Positions 47,424-58,639 of a stretch of 64,000 nt of DNA are shown here, piece by piece. The stretch lies in contig MU831881.1 in the NCBI GenBank assembly GCA_029204225.1, positions 1-64,000 of the forward strand, written 5' to 3'. Each line of letters starts with the position of its first letter. Within the stretch, counting starts at the first letter, position 1. This stretch comes from Diphasiastrum complanatum (taxonomy: Eukaryota; Streptophyta; Lycopodiopsida; Lycopodiales; Lycopodiaceae). The notes below the pieces were generated by a model, which was not told the origin of the DNA, did not search any database, and was given only the letters and a program-made list of their open reading frames with translations. Both the position numbers and the translations under genes were made by a program.

Positions 47424-47612
47424 TGTGAAGAATTGTCAAAAATTGACAAATCTAGCTTGATCAAAGACCATGTAGAACATTGTAAATATTGTGTATAATT
47501 GGGTTCCACACATGTAAGGACAAGATTCCACGTGGAAACCCACTCCTAATGTAGGTTTGGTCAAGTCAAGAGAGTTGGTCATGTCTATTTGGTGGTCATC
47601 CCTACTTTATAG
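47424..47612 (+). repeat. Truncated 3' LTR of the non-autonomous Copia
   Basis: The first 189 bp match 43738-43925; homology ends at actttata, where the Copia C LTR begins. Confidence 0.88.
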
Positions 47613-48448
47613 TCAGTAACCGAGAATAAGTCTGATAATAAGCAGCTCTGCTGATAGTAGTAGCGCAATAGCAATTCTAAAATAAATCTCTAAAAGACTG
47701 AACTAGAATGCTCAAGAGAGTTCAAGCTTGAAAGCTTGATAGAGAGCTAACAACAATACTTTCTGATTGTAAATGATCCACTTGATAAGAGCGCATGAAG
47801 CGTTGTGTAATAACACTCAACCCCTTCACGATTCACAATAACTTTTCAAATGATTATGAACTTCTTAAAATTGTATGAAATGAACAACTATATATATACT
47901 AGGCAAATAGGTCGTCAAATGCAATTGCCAGTTGGCTGGTGTCCACTGACATTCATCCAGTTCAGAAATTGATTGCTGATAAGTGGTGAAAATTGGCCGT
48001 AAATAGTCTGTCTACATAAATGAACCAAAACTGTCACTCTGCAGAAATGAACTAAAACTACCACAGGCGACAGTGTCACAAAAGGACAACAGTGTCAAAT
48101 TTATGCGAAAAATGCGACAATGCCCTTAAATCTCATTCAGGGTTGTCCCACACTTTGCCAGAGTCATTTTGAGGCACTTTGAAAAAAACGAAAAATGCGA
48201 CTCTATATTTTCACTCGTGATTCCTGTCAGGCAAAAAATGCAAAAAAGACAACACTGCATTTTTACACGAGATTCCTAATAGGCAAAAAATGTGAGTTGT
48301 CAAACTTTGTGTATTTCTGCAGACTGTGTAAAAACATTTATAAATCTGTAGACCATGTGAAGACACGGGAAAATCTGCAGAATTGCATAAATAATGGATG
48401 AAGATTAAAACCGATTAGTCGATTAGTAAGAAGGAGAATAACCCAACA
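47613..48448 (-). repeat. Copia C 3' LTR (~836 bp, minus)
   Basis: On the minus strand it begins tgttgggttattctcc at 48448 just after a polypurine tract (ttaagggggag, 48459-48449) and ends at about 47613. The same LTR, in plus orientation and truncated, is at 56370-57066. It contains an internal imperfect duplication (gattcct...aggcaaaaaatg, 48219-48300) and a TATA box (tatatatag on the coding strand near 47898-47890). Confidence 0.82.
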
Positions 48449-51400
48449 CTCCCCCTTAATTTGAATCCTTGAATGCCTTGATCTTCAAACTTAGTTCTAC
48501 ACACAATCTTCTCTGTGCTTCCAAACTTAATGCTTTGGTAAAAATATCTATTGTCATATCTTGCGTTCTACAGTACTACAATCTGACCTCTTCGTTGAGA
48601 GCTTTGCTTATGACGAAATGATACTTCAGTTCAATGTGCTTACTCCTAGAATGAAATCTAGGATTGGTTGATAAAGCAACGACAATTTGATTATCACAAA
48701 ATAATGTCGTCGGAGTATATTGATTCAGACCGATATCTGAGAGTAAGTCCCCCAAACAAATTGCTTCCTTTGTAGCTTGAGAGGTTGCGATATACTCTAA
48801 TTCAGTGGAAAATAGAGCTATCAAAGATTTCTTGCGACTGGTCCAAGAAATTGGACCATTGTTGAGGAAGAATGTAAATCCTGAAGTGGATTTACGAGTG
48901 TCTACATCTCCTGCCCAACTTGCATCTGTGTAACCACTGAGTAAATTGAGTTTGTCATTGCCGACTGCTCCATAACAAATGCAAAAGTTCATAGTAGTTT
49001 GAAGATATCTCATGACTCTGATAAGAGCCTTCCAATGTGTTACACCAGGATTAGTCATAAACTGACTAAGAGAGCTAACTGCAAAAGCTATGTCTGGCCT
49101 AATATAGATCATGGCGTACATAAGAGATCCTATAATAGAATGGTAAATACTCACACATCTGCTGCTTCCCATGAATTGTTTGGGGAGATTGGTCCTTTGA
49201 CAATTTGAGACCTGGTTCCATTGGTGAGAGAGCTAACTTGCAATTAATCATATTATATCTGACTAACATGTTGTAGATGTACCTCTGTTGTGTAATGAAG
49301 ACCAATTTCTGTTTCTAGTCTTTGTGGATTTGTATACCAAGGTAGAAATGCATTTTGCCCAGATCGGTCATGTCGAATTCGGTAGATAGCATTTGTACAT
49401 CCATTTGCAAATGATAGCAAAAGTCGAATAGAAGAATGCTTGACTACTGGACTGAAGGTCTCAGTGTAATCGATGTTGTATACTTGAGAAAATCCTCTGG
49501 CGACAAGTCGTGCCTTTCTCCTGTTGATGCTTCCATCTGCATTGTACTTGACTTTGAAAATCCATTTGCAATCAACTATGTTTCTGCTAGCAGGTAATTC
49601 GGGTGACAATCGTCCATGTCTAGTTCTTGATAAGAGATGAATACTCTTTATCCATAGCTTCTTTCCAGAGATCTGAATCAGGCTGACTGAGTGCCTCTTG
49701 GATAGATGTCGGTTCCTGAACAAGGTAGGCCGCAGACTCGTCGATATACCTCACAAGTGGTTTGCTAGTCCTTGAAGATCTTCTGGGAAATAGAGGAAGT
49801 TGATTATTTCCATCATACTGTAGTTGTTGAGCTGCAACATCATCATCTTCTGATTCGTCGTTGATTTGTTGTTCGTCAAAAGTAGAAGAGCTTGGACGTT
49901 CAATGGGAATAGTCAACTGAAGAACTGGAAAGTTCAATGTTTCAGGAGAATCTGAAAGGTCGGCTACATGGGAATTGCCTTTTCCTTTGAGGTCTTGAAA
50001 TTGATCTTGTAGGCTTGATCTGAAGTAGTGTAGCTGATGAAAATACATTTGATACTTTGGAAGTCGAGTTTCTTCCTGAGATCACAAGGTATTTGCTCAA
50101 AAGTAGTACATCCAAAAACTCGTAAGTTTGATAAAGAAGGTTTGGTACCTGTCCAAATTTCGAATGGTGTTTTGTTTGAGAGACCTTTAGTAGGACATCT
50201 GTTCTGAATATAGGTTGATGTTGAAACAGCTTCAGCCCAGAAGGTCTTCGGAAGTGTCGCATGTGATAACATGCACTTTGTCGATTCAACTAAGGTTCTG
50301 TTCTTTCTCTCAGCAAGACCATTTGACTGAGGCGAATAGGAGGTAATGTATTGTTGCTCAATGCCGTTGTTAAGACAATACTCCTTGAATTCGGTGGAGA
50401 TGTATTTTTTCCCGTTATCTGACCTCAGTGCTTTGATTTGTTTGCCAGTTTGATTCTCAATCTGCTCTTTGAATTGTCTGAATTTGATGAAAGCATCTCA
50501 TATTTGTTTAATGAAATAAACAGCCGTTCTTCTGGATAATTCTTCAATAAAGCTAATGAAATACGCAATAAAGGAGTTTGCATAGGTCCACATATATTTG
50601 TATGAACAACATCTAATAGACCTTTTGCTGCATGCCTATGGTTTGATCTAAAAGGAATCCTAGCCTGCTTTCCAAAGATGCAGCTATGACAGACATGGAG
50701 ATCGACCTTACTAGAAGGATTGTCGAGATCAAGAACCATGGATTGTCTGGACATGTTCAAAATAGATGCATAATTCAAGTGTCCTAAGCGATGATGCCAT
50801 AGTAATGCTTTATTGACCAGAACAGAGGTTTTCAAGGCCTGACTAGACTTAGAATAACAATGTGCCAATCTATATAAGTAACTCTGCCTCTTGCCGAGTG
50901 CAAGGATCTTATTACTCCTTTCAATAATTTTGCGTTGATCAAATTCGAATTCTACCTTATGATTTAAATCTATAATTCTACTTACTGATAACAAATTTGT
51001 AGAGAGTTTAGGAACATATAAGACCTTTGATAGTAGTTTGAATCGATCATGCTAGAATCACAATCTTATAGTACCTTCACTTTCAATAGTGTGAGTACTA
51101 TTTTTCCAAGATGAACAAATTTCTTCATGCTATAAGACATGTAGGAGTTGAAAATCTCACATTGATTGGTCATGTGTTGAGTTGCTCCAGAATCAAGAAA
51201 CCATGAATCATCCAAAAATGCGCTTTGTCATTTGACCATGAATGTGCCTTCGTCCACTTCGACCTGGGGAGATGATATTTGCTTGTTGATCCTTTTGCTT
51301 GGCTTCATTTTTCGCTTGGAGAATTCGGCAATCCTTGATCTCAGGGTTACTGCACTTGCAATACCTGCACAACATCTTTTTCTTCGACTGTGGATTTGAT

Positions 51401-51905
51401 GATTGTACTTGACTTTGAGTCAGCTTCTGATTCATTGCAGCCTTCTTGGAGCTTTTCTACTTCTGTCGCTTAGAGCCTTTGTTGACATATAGAGCTTGAG
51501 AGGAGGAACTAGACAAAGTGTCTTGACTTCTTCTATTGTCTTCTTGCAGCAACATAGTGATAAGGTCTACATTTTAAATTTTCACAAATGACACATCCAT
51601 TCAGCTTGTCTGCAATAAGACCAGCTTTACTTTGATAATCCATCTAAAACTTAGTCTGTCGATTGTATCGATGATGCTAAGATGTAGTAATGCCAACAAC
51701 ATGAAATCAATTATCTGATATTGAAAGGTTGAAAGGAAGAGTTTGATATCAATTTGATATTGCAAAAGATATCAAGTATTAGAGATTTTGCTCTGATATT
51801 GAAATAATATTAGGCTCTAATAGAGATCACAGGTCTGATATCGTGATAGTTCAAATAAAGAAGTAGTGATCTAGCACTAATACTATGGAAGAATGCTCTG
51901 ATACC
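48449..51905 (-). pseudogene. Copia C internal region: gag to RNase H, frameshifted, RT core deleted
   Basis: Minus strand from high to low coordinate: primer-binding site at 51907-51898, gag traces with a zinc-knuckle-like CRYCKCSNPEIKDC (about 51360), integrase (LWHHRLGHLNYASILNM near 50800; CHSCIFGKQ; then PKTFWAEAVSTSTYIQNRCP near 50245 and LRVFGCTTFEQ), the linker, RT N-terminus ([43 protein letters not shown] near 49560-49400), then directly [15 protein letters not shown], and finally RNase H (SGYTDASWAGD, TELEYIATSQA, LFCDNQ, HIELKYHFV). The jump omits the stretch that should contain the YVDD active site. Several frameshifts are present. Confidence 0.82.
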
Positions 51906-51907
51906 AT

Positions 51908-52370
51908 GTCAAAAATAGGATGGATAATGTAATGCGGAAACTTTCTACTTCCAATGCATGACTACGCCTATAAAAAATTGAACAAAGCAGTAGTGATGAT
52001 AATTATGTTCAATCTTTAGCAACTAACTTTGAAATTGCTAGATACTAAGTGATTACATACCCAAATATAAAGTATTGAATTCTCAAACAGTTTCTATCAG
52101 TTACAAAAGCAATACAGAGATGCAGGCATTCTGACATATACTGAATGCAATAAGAAGATAATATTGATTCCAAAAAATAACATTAAAAAAGTGCTGATTA
52201 CAAACATATTCTAGCTATGTTTTGAGATCCAACAAGCTTGTCCTAGCTTTCATTTCCCCTTACTCATCTAAGATCAAATAGACCAAAAGTCGGATGCCAC
52301 ATCCTGGCTTTTTGGCGTCAAATGCACATGATTTTTTTTATGCACATATTCAAAGTTACAAAGGTAAAAC
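51908..52370. other. Possible 5' LTR of a Copia, not matching the Copia C 3' LTR
   Basis: The sequence right of the primer-binding site starts tgtcaaaaataggatgg, so on the minus strand an LTR would end ...tttttgaca. It does not resemble the end of the Copia C LTR at 47613, so the two sides may come from different elements or one LTR has been replaced. Confidence 0.4.
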
Positions 52371-52371
52371 C

Positions 52372-52600
52372 AAATGCTCATGCCAGTATGCGAAGTTGTA
52401 GATAAGAGCAAATGCTCATGCTCTCATGCTTAGCCATATCACAAAGATAAAAACAAATTCTCATGCTGACATGCTAAGCAAATTCTCATGCTCTCATGCT
52501 CAGTCATATCACAAAGATAGAAGCAAATGCTCATGTTGGCATGCTCAGTTGTACAAAAAATCAAATGCTCATGCTCACATGCTCAGCCATGTTGAATGAC
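52372..52600. repeat. Degenerate minisatellite of 'caaatgctcatgct' units
   Basis: About six imperfect repeats of a ~35-65-bp unit combining caaatgctcatgctc, acatgctcag and catatcacaaagata over ~230 bp. Confidence 0.8.
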
Positions 52601-52719
52601 CAAGGGGGACCACTCTAAACCTGTCAGCAAGCAAGCCTCCAATCCAGTTGTGCTTGAGTTTGACACGTCCTTTTCCATAGAGCAGATGGATGTCCCATAG
52701 GGTGAGTCATCTGGGGCTA

Positions 52720-53285
52720 CCACTTCACAAGAAATCTCATCCCCAGTGAATCACACTCAAAGGAGACTAACAAGGGCACAACCACGCCAAGTTCCAAAAC
52801 CATATTCAAAAAACTCTTGAAGAATCCATCAAGAGTATGAGGCAACTTTTCTAGATGAGGAGATGCGGGGAGGCTATGTCTTGCCATGCTCTCAAGCCTA
52901 CATGAAGGGAAAAGAAAAGCATACCATCAAGCAGTTGGCATCTCAACCTACATGGTGCAACGTCCTCTTCAAGGACGACAAAAAAATCTTGTTGGAATAT
53001 TTCAGAATTCCCGGATATCTACGCGTGGATCCCCATTATCTGTCCATCCCCAACATGAGACATGGCTAGAAAAGAAGGACAACAATGCACTACCTAACTG
53101 GCCAATCATTCCCAACTCTAGGGGCTCGAACAACCAAGCCAACTTCCACATACGCCCTATCCAGAGTAGTTCTACACCAAGCATCGCCATTCGGTCGACC
53201 TAACAGTGCGCTGTGGCAGCCCTCAACTGTAAGGAACTCTCTTTCCTCAGTCCCTTGAGTTCCATTGGCAACATTCCTTGGTGAC
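52720..53285 (+). pseudogene. ORF-Y C-terminal domain fragment
   Basis: The frame around 52863-53066 contains MKGKEKHTIKQL, QPTWCNVLFKDD and YLRVDPHYLSIPN, which align in order with IKGKELQALPAL, QPEWRQQLFERD and QLRVNAHFLPCP of ORF-Y (9830-9980). Upstream LTRAQPRQVPKPYSKN resembles the linker before that domain. After a frameshift, LTNWPI near 53095 corresponds to FNWPII. It confirms that this domain is a repeated family. Stops at about 52820 and 53068 break it. Confidence 0.6.
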
Positions 53286-53289
53286 AAAA

Positions 53290-54100
53290 TTTTCAGAATT
53301 CACATGTGTGGGGATGATCCACAAGTATGATAGATCTTATTAAGCTTTATGATTAGCACAATAATATGATTCTAGATTGAATAGCAAGATCTAGTACAGA
53401 ACTTATGGCTTAACCACAATCTAGCATGCTAAGAATCAGAGAATGATAGCAATGAATCATAAATGAGCAAAAGTACAAGAAATTAGTGTATGAGCATTAG
53501 CCTCAACACGAGTTAGAGAGAGAAAATGAGAGGGATATCAAGCAAAATTGTTGTAGATCCAAAATGGCATGAGATAGCTACAAAGCTTTGGTTCTTCATA
53601 AAAAATTATGAGAATAGCTACACATATTTATGGAGTCTGAGGTAGTTCGAGGTAGAACCACATCCATCCACCTTTCAATCACATCTAAAGTGGAAACTAA
53701 AGTCTAAGTGACATTTGTCACATCTCATGCATGTATCTCTATCTACTTTTCCCAAGTGTCCTAGTTCTAACTAGAATTGTACAAGTCATCATGCATGTGT
53801 CCATTTCACTTTGTGCATGCCTTGCATGTCACTATGGATCACTTACAATAAATGCATGTGATATGCCACGAGTTTCTACAAGCATATTTTCGCCATTTCT
53901 AAGTCTACAATCTATATGCAAGTTGTATTCAACCATCTAGACATGTGAAACTCACATAGCTCAAGTTTCATCTAGGCCAAATTTGGCATTTACATTTATT
54001 GCTAGAAACCAATGATAAACTTGTTACTGTTTACGATTTATTGTTGACAATTGTTACCAGCTGTAAGTAGTTGTGGGCTAGTCTATAGTCACCTACTAGT
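53290..54100. other. Unassigned DNA
   Basis: No reading frame is recognised. It opens with attcacatgtgtgggg (53298-53313), a motif also seen in the Copia LTRs, so part may be a degraded LTR. Confidence 0.45.

Positions 54101-54101
<1 letters not shown>

Positions 54102-54182
<81 letters not shown>
54102..54182. repeat. Compound microsatellite (CT)n(TA)n
   Basis: About 25 bp of CT repeat followed by about 50 bp of TA repeat. Confidence 0.96.
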
Positions 54183-54185
<3 letters not shown>

Positions 54186-54265
54186 GGGGTTCATTATACT
54201 CTCTTTTCAGTTAGTGTGATATACAGTGATTGTGTGCTCTTCCTCCTCCTTATGGTGATTGCTTA

Positions 54266-55076
54266 TGAAGATAGATAACAAGCTGGCCTCAAGTATTCAT
54301 CACCCAACCATAGCTAGATCCAAGCTCCAAGCAAGACCTATCTAGCAACCCCTTGCTAACCATAAACAAATCACAAGCATACCGCAACACTCCCTAGCAT
54401 ACTCAAAATCCAAACCCTACTTATGTCCCATACCATAAGCAAGATCCAAACCTCAAGCATACTACCACAAGAAAGTACTCTACACACTAGTAGCAACACT
54501 AGAGCATAAGCCAAGCAAACAAGAGAGATCTCTCTCTCCCAATGGGCGCCCTACTACCCTCATATAGATGGCCCATGGACCCCTCAAATGCACTTTGAAG
54601 TTCCATGCTCATCCAATGAGAGAGAGAGAAGCCTAGGGGAGTTAAAGAATCTCCAAGAGCCTCCATAGGCTTATGGAATGTCAAGAGACTCCTTCCATAA
54701 CCTATGACTCTTTGAATGCCTTTCTTGTAGGAGTTGGGAACTCAATGGACACCTTAGAAGGGCACCCTCCTACTAGGACCCATTGCCCAAGTTGTGCAAG
54801 TATACTTTGGTCCTAGACCAATAAAGTGATATGGTTCAAGGTTGAGGCCCAAGGTTTAGAAATATAGTCATCCAATGACTTTCTAACACCTCTCTAGGTT
54901 CCATACCTCCATCCAAGGCATAGACACCTACCTGTCCTTAACCAAGGACACTAGTACCTTAATCTAAGGCACCTACCCTTAATACTAAGGGTACCCCTTA
55001 TCCAAGGGTCACGTGACTCCATACCTCTAACTAAGGTATAGTCACTTGCCTGTCCTTATCCAAGGGCACATAACAT
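54266..55076 (-). repeat. Gypsy 3' LTR (~810 bp, minus)
   Basis: On the minus strand it starts tgttatgtgcccttgg at 55076 right after a polypurine tract (ttagggggaaggaa). It matches the plus-strand LTR at 12004-12867 over most of its length. The left boundary is estimated from where similarity with that copy fades. Confidence 0.72.
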
Positions 55077-55090
55077 TCCTTCCCCCTAAA

Positions 55091-55290
55091 CTTAAATTTT
55101 TCCTTGTAGGAAAAAATTTGGAAAATTCTTCTGGAGATCAGCCTTCTTTTCCCAGGTATCCTCCTCTTCTGATTTGCCCCTCCACCTGACTAAAAATTCC
55201 GGAAGCACTCTACTCCATAGAGTTTTCTGCCGGCTATTAACAATCGCCTCGGGTTCAGGTGGTCCACTCACGGACTCATCACGACCCCAA
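55091..55290 (-). pseudogene. Chromodomain at the C-terminus of a Gypsy polyprotein
   Basis: Minus-strand translation reads PEAIVNSRQKTLWSRVLPEF, then LVRWRGKSEEEDTWEKK and ADLQKNFPNF. This is a nearly perfect chromodomain pattern (PE.I+..R...L..R...E(Y/F)LV(K/R)W+G...E.TWE....L...FPNF) in the standard chromovirus location just before the polypurine tract and 3' LTR. It is open in this stretch, unlike the copy at 5.0-5.3 kb. Everything upstream of the chromodomain is missing. Confidence 0.85.
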
Positions 55291-55299
55291 CAATTTTTT

Positions 55300-55650
55300 C
55301 CTAGTCTAAAACACTAGGACCAGTTAACCATGGCAAGAATCTACTATCGGGCGGCAATGATGGCATCCGAAGCATGTAGCACACATGGAAAGTGGCAACG
55401 CTCTCAATGGTTGCCCTGTAGCTCACATGTATTTGGGCCACTGAAATATGATACCACTCTACGGGCCCAGGCTATGATAAACTCATCCAAGAAATCAAGA
55501 AACACAATGAAGAGCTGGATCTCGAGCTGCAAGAAGCACTATATTCAAATGAATTGCCATGGGATTGACAACCAAGTAGCAGATCAACAGTGGGTCAGGC
55601 GAACCACAACTCCCAGCCAGTTTCTGTTGGGAATCTATTCTTAGAAAATC
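55300..55650 (+). pseudogene. Possible ORF-Y fragment
   Basis: MARIYYRAAM at 55330 matches VARVYYRAAF near the end of the ORF-Y domain (about 10290-10315). Little else aligns over the following 90 residues, so the relation is based on one motif and on other ORF-Y pieces being nearby. Confidence 0.35.
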
Positions 55651-56369
55651 ACTGAACAAGCTCTCCACATGTTTGAAAATGACATCATGGTTCGCCCCTT
55701 GTAAAAACAAAAAAATGTATTTAGAAGAAAAAAGAGTGCTCCATTCAAAAGGCTTTGAAAATTCTAAAGCACAGACCTAAAGACTATGTAAAGAACAAAA
55801 GCCTTGTGTTGCTCATTGCGTCTAGTCGGTTTGGATAGATTATTGAGATGAGATGTGTGAACAAAGTCATCTCAAATAGAATGCTACATTGAGGAAGCCC
55901 GCTTGAGAAGGTTGTTCAAAGCTATCCTTGGAACAACCCCACACTACATTTCAAATTTGTGACTTGTCAATCTCGAAAAAAAAATGGACGAAGAGCAACC
56001 TTAGGAGATATCCTCTTTGCATGATCATACATTAGCATTTTCTATACATACAAAAAAAGAATGGTTAAAGTGGGTTCTAAATATTGTATGTTCCCTAATC
56101 TAGTATTACAGGAAAGTGATGTGTAGTCAATTAGTCTCTGTATCTTGCATATCCCCAAAACATAGGAATATCTGCAACCAAGGCTTTGAAGGCCCAAGGA
56201 CAAGGGCCTTCCCTATCGCAAAGCACGAAAAAAAGTTGTTTTTACTCTTCCCATTGGTGGTTTTATCCTTCCCCACTTTTTTGACCCTTATGGTAAACTG
56301 CATTTCCTTGCCATTTCCTCGTTGCTAGCATCTGCAGGCGATGGAGTTCCATGCGGGTGATGGAGTTTC
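55651..56369. other. Unassigned DNA
   Basis: No reading frame, repeat or transposon motif was recognised. Confidence 0.5.
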
Positions 56370-57066
56370 TGTTGGATTATTCTCCTTCTTACTAATCGAC
56401 TAATCAGTTTTAATTTTCATCCATTGTTTATCCAGTTTTGCGGATTTTCCCGTGTTTTTATATAGTCTATGAATTCACAAATGTTTTTACACAGTCTGCA
56501 GAGATACACGGAGTTTGAAACAGTGTTGCATTTTTCGCCTGTAAGGAATTCCTTGTAAAAATGCAGTGTCATCTTTTTCGTATTTTTCGCCTGACAGGAA
56601 TCATGAGTAAAAATGCAGAGTCGCATTTTTTCGCATTTTTTCTAAGTGCCTCAAATGTTAAGGAAATGACTCTAGCAAAGTGTGGGACAACCCTAAATCA
56701 AATTTAACGGCACCTTCGGGTTTTTTTTTGCAAAAACCCGACATTGTCGTCTTTTTGCGACACCTTCGCCAGTGGTAGTTTTAGTTCATTTATGCAAAGT
56801 GACAGTTCTAGTTCATTTATGCAGACAGATTGTTTACGGCCAATTTTCACCGCATATCAGCACTCAATTTCTGAACTGGAAGGATGCCAGCGGACACCAA
56901 CCAACTGGCAATTTTTTGACGACCTAATTGCTTAGTATATATAGTTGTTCATATTCATACATTTTTATCAAGTTAAGAAGTTCTGAAATGATGCATCAAC
57001 ATTGTAAATTGTGAAGGGGCTGAGTGTTATTACACGACGCTTCATGCGCTCTTATCAAGTAGATCA
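56370..57066 (+). repeat. Copia C LTR, truncated by Copia A insertion
   Basis: Begins tgttggattattctcc and follows the LTR at 48448-47613 (reverse complement) up to cgcttcatgcgctcttatcaagt; it stops at 57066, where the Copia A LTR starts. A TATA box (gtatatatag) lies near 56935. It contains aaaaatgc-rich tandem units at about 56525-56640. Confidence 0.85.
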
Positions 57067-57717
57067 TGTGAAAGATTCAACTAGTTTCATCACATTTTGC
57101 AATATTTCCATATTTGGCATATTGAGGCCAAAACTTGTTTTAGACTTAGAGGTTGACTTTTCAAAGTTCATTAGTCTAAATTTCATTTGAATAAACACTT
57201 TTCTGAAAGTGTGGGAAAGATAGAATGCGAGTTTGAGTAGATTCAATTTGAATAAGTTGGGTACATTGAATCTAGACCCAAAATTGGTAGGGTTTGCATT
57301 TTGGTGGGAAAGCCAAGTGGCCAAATAGGGTTTGGACCTGTTATAAAAGGATGTAACTCATGGAGAGAGTCATCTTCTCTCTTCTCTATCCCATTTCATG
57401 CTTATACATGGTTCTCTTGGGTTCTACTATCCATTGGTGCACTATCTTGGTGATTGCTTGCAATTCTATGTGTAGAATGATCTATATTTTTTATTTTTGG
57501 ATCCACACGTGTGAAATACAGTAGCTTGCTGGTTTTGTACGGAAAGAAACAGTACATAATCATTTCATTCAAGTTTGATCAAGTTCTATTAGTGTTTGCA
57601 TCTCAAATTGTGTGTAGATGCTGATTTTTCTACATTGATGAAATTGGTAGTGTATTTCTCTTTCTAACCAAAGATCATTCAAGTAGATTGGATCTTAAGG
57701 ATCTGAAATCTTTCACA
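57067..57717 (+). repeat. Copia A 5' LTR (651 bp), copy 3
   Basis: TG...CA termini, same length and sequence as the other two family A LTRs within small differences. The palindrome here is ccacacgtgtgaaa (57503-57516), with a CACGTG core where the other two copies have CATGTG. Confidence 0.92.
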
Positions 57718-58590
57718 TGGTATCAGATCTTGTGTTTCAGGTTATGAAGGAGGAAATCAGATCTATCAATGATTTGGTGAAGATATCAAGTCTAGAGCAT
57801 GCTAGAGAGGATTCTACACCAAAATTGGATTTTTTGCTTTTGTAGATTGGATATTTTGTAGATCAAAACACTAAATAGGTCAATATACTTGTTTAATTCC
57901 ATTTTTGGATCATTGGTTCAGCCTAAGTGGTGGCTTATAGATTGCATATCAAATTTTCAGCATTTGCATGTAGATTTGGAATAGTCAATTTTTTGTGATT
58001 TTGTCAAAACCCTAATTTTGATTGGATTTCTAGATAGTGAGGTTGCTGGACTTCATTTGAGTGTGTTTCAGTCTTAGGAAGTGGCAAAAGTCATTAGATT
58101 GAGGATGGATCATAGGTTGATCAAGATTCCATGATTCTATGTGTTGATTTGCTTGGATAAGTGCTAGAAGAGAATTTGTGAGATAGTTTCAAATCTTGGT
58201 GATTTCTTTTGAAAGCATTTGTTGTTGTTCAAAGGAGTGCTTTGTGCATTGAAACAGGTTGAAAGAAAAGATCAGGTCATTGCTACATGGCAACCTCAAT
58301 TGGAGTCATGTTGGAAGCCAATGATAGGCTTACCTCAAGTAATTATTCATTATGGAAAGTGAGGATGGAGTCACTTCTTGAGATGAATGATGTTTTGGAT
58401 ATTGTTGTAGGTTTGGAGGAGAGACCAACAACACAACAAGATCAATTGAGGTATGACAAGAGGGCCAAGAAGGCTCTACACATGATAAAGATGAATGTTA
58501 CCAATGAACTTCTCAAGGAAGTTGGTAAGTGCACATCATCTTTGGAAGCTTGGAATTCATTAAAGAAGCTTTATGAATCCAAGTCTCACT
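57067..58590 (+). mobile_element. Copia family A, copy 3: 5' LTR, leader and start of gag
   Basis: LTR 57067-57717, primer-binding site tggtatcaga at 57718, ~560-bp leader, gag from ATG 58287. Homology with copy 2 (19325 onwards) covers the overlap ...SSLEAWNSLKKLYESKS and ends at about 58590, where a different element begins. The copy therefore lacks everything from mid-gag onward. Confidence 0.88.
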
Positions 58591-58593
58591 GGT
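58287..58593 (+). pseudogene. Copia A gag N-terminus (open, truncated)
   Basis: From a genuine ATG, ~100 codons of Copia Gag: NDRLTSSNYSLWKVRMESLL (substrate-like SNYxxWKxxMxxxL signature of the DUF4219/UBN2 region), ALHMIKMNVTNELL, SSLEAWNSLKKLYESKS. Open and undamaged until sequence switches to Copia D at 58591. It shows the intact state of codons disrupted in copies 1 and 2. Confidence 0.85.
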
Positions 58594-58639
58594 GACCCTT
58601 TCACCTCGAACGCACTATAAAAAAAAAAATCCTCGTGCC

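Larger units (their letters stand above)
43738..47612 (+). mobile_element. Non-autonomous Copia derivative, copy 2 (Gag/protease only) with both LTRs
   Basis: 5' LTR 43738-44438, primer-binding site tggtatcagagcc at 44439, leader with an internal ~100-bp direct duplication (near 44880-44990 and 45040-45150), Gag from ATG 45237, zinc knuckle, protease, a shortened pol-like region to 47223, purine run ggaggag at 47417-47423 and the start of the 3' LTR at 47424. The 3' LTR is cut at about 47612 by Copia C. Integrase, reverse transcriptase and RNase H are absent, and the copy at 2.95-4.5 kb lacks the same parts. It would need proteins from a full Copia to move. Confidence 0.85.
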
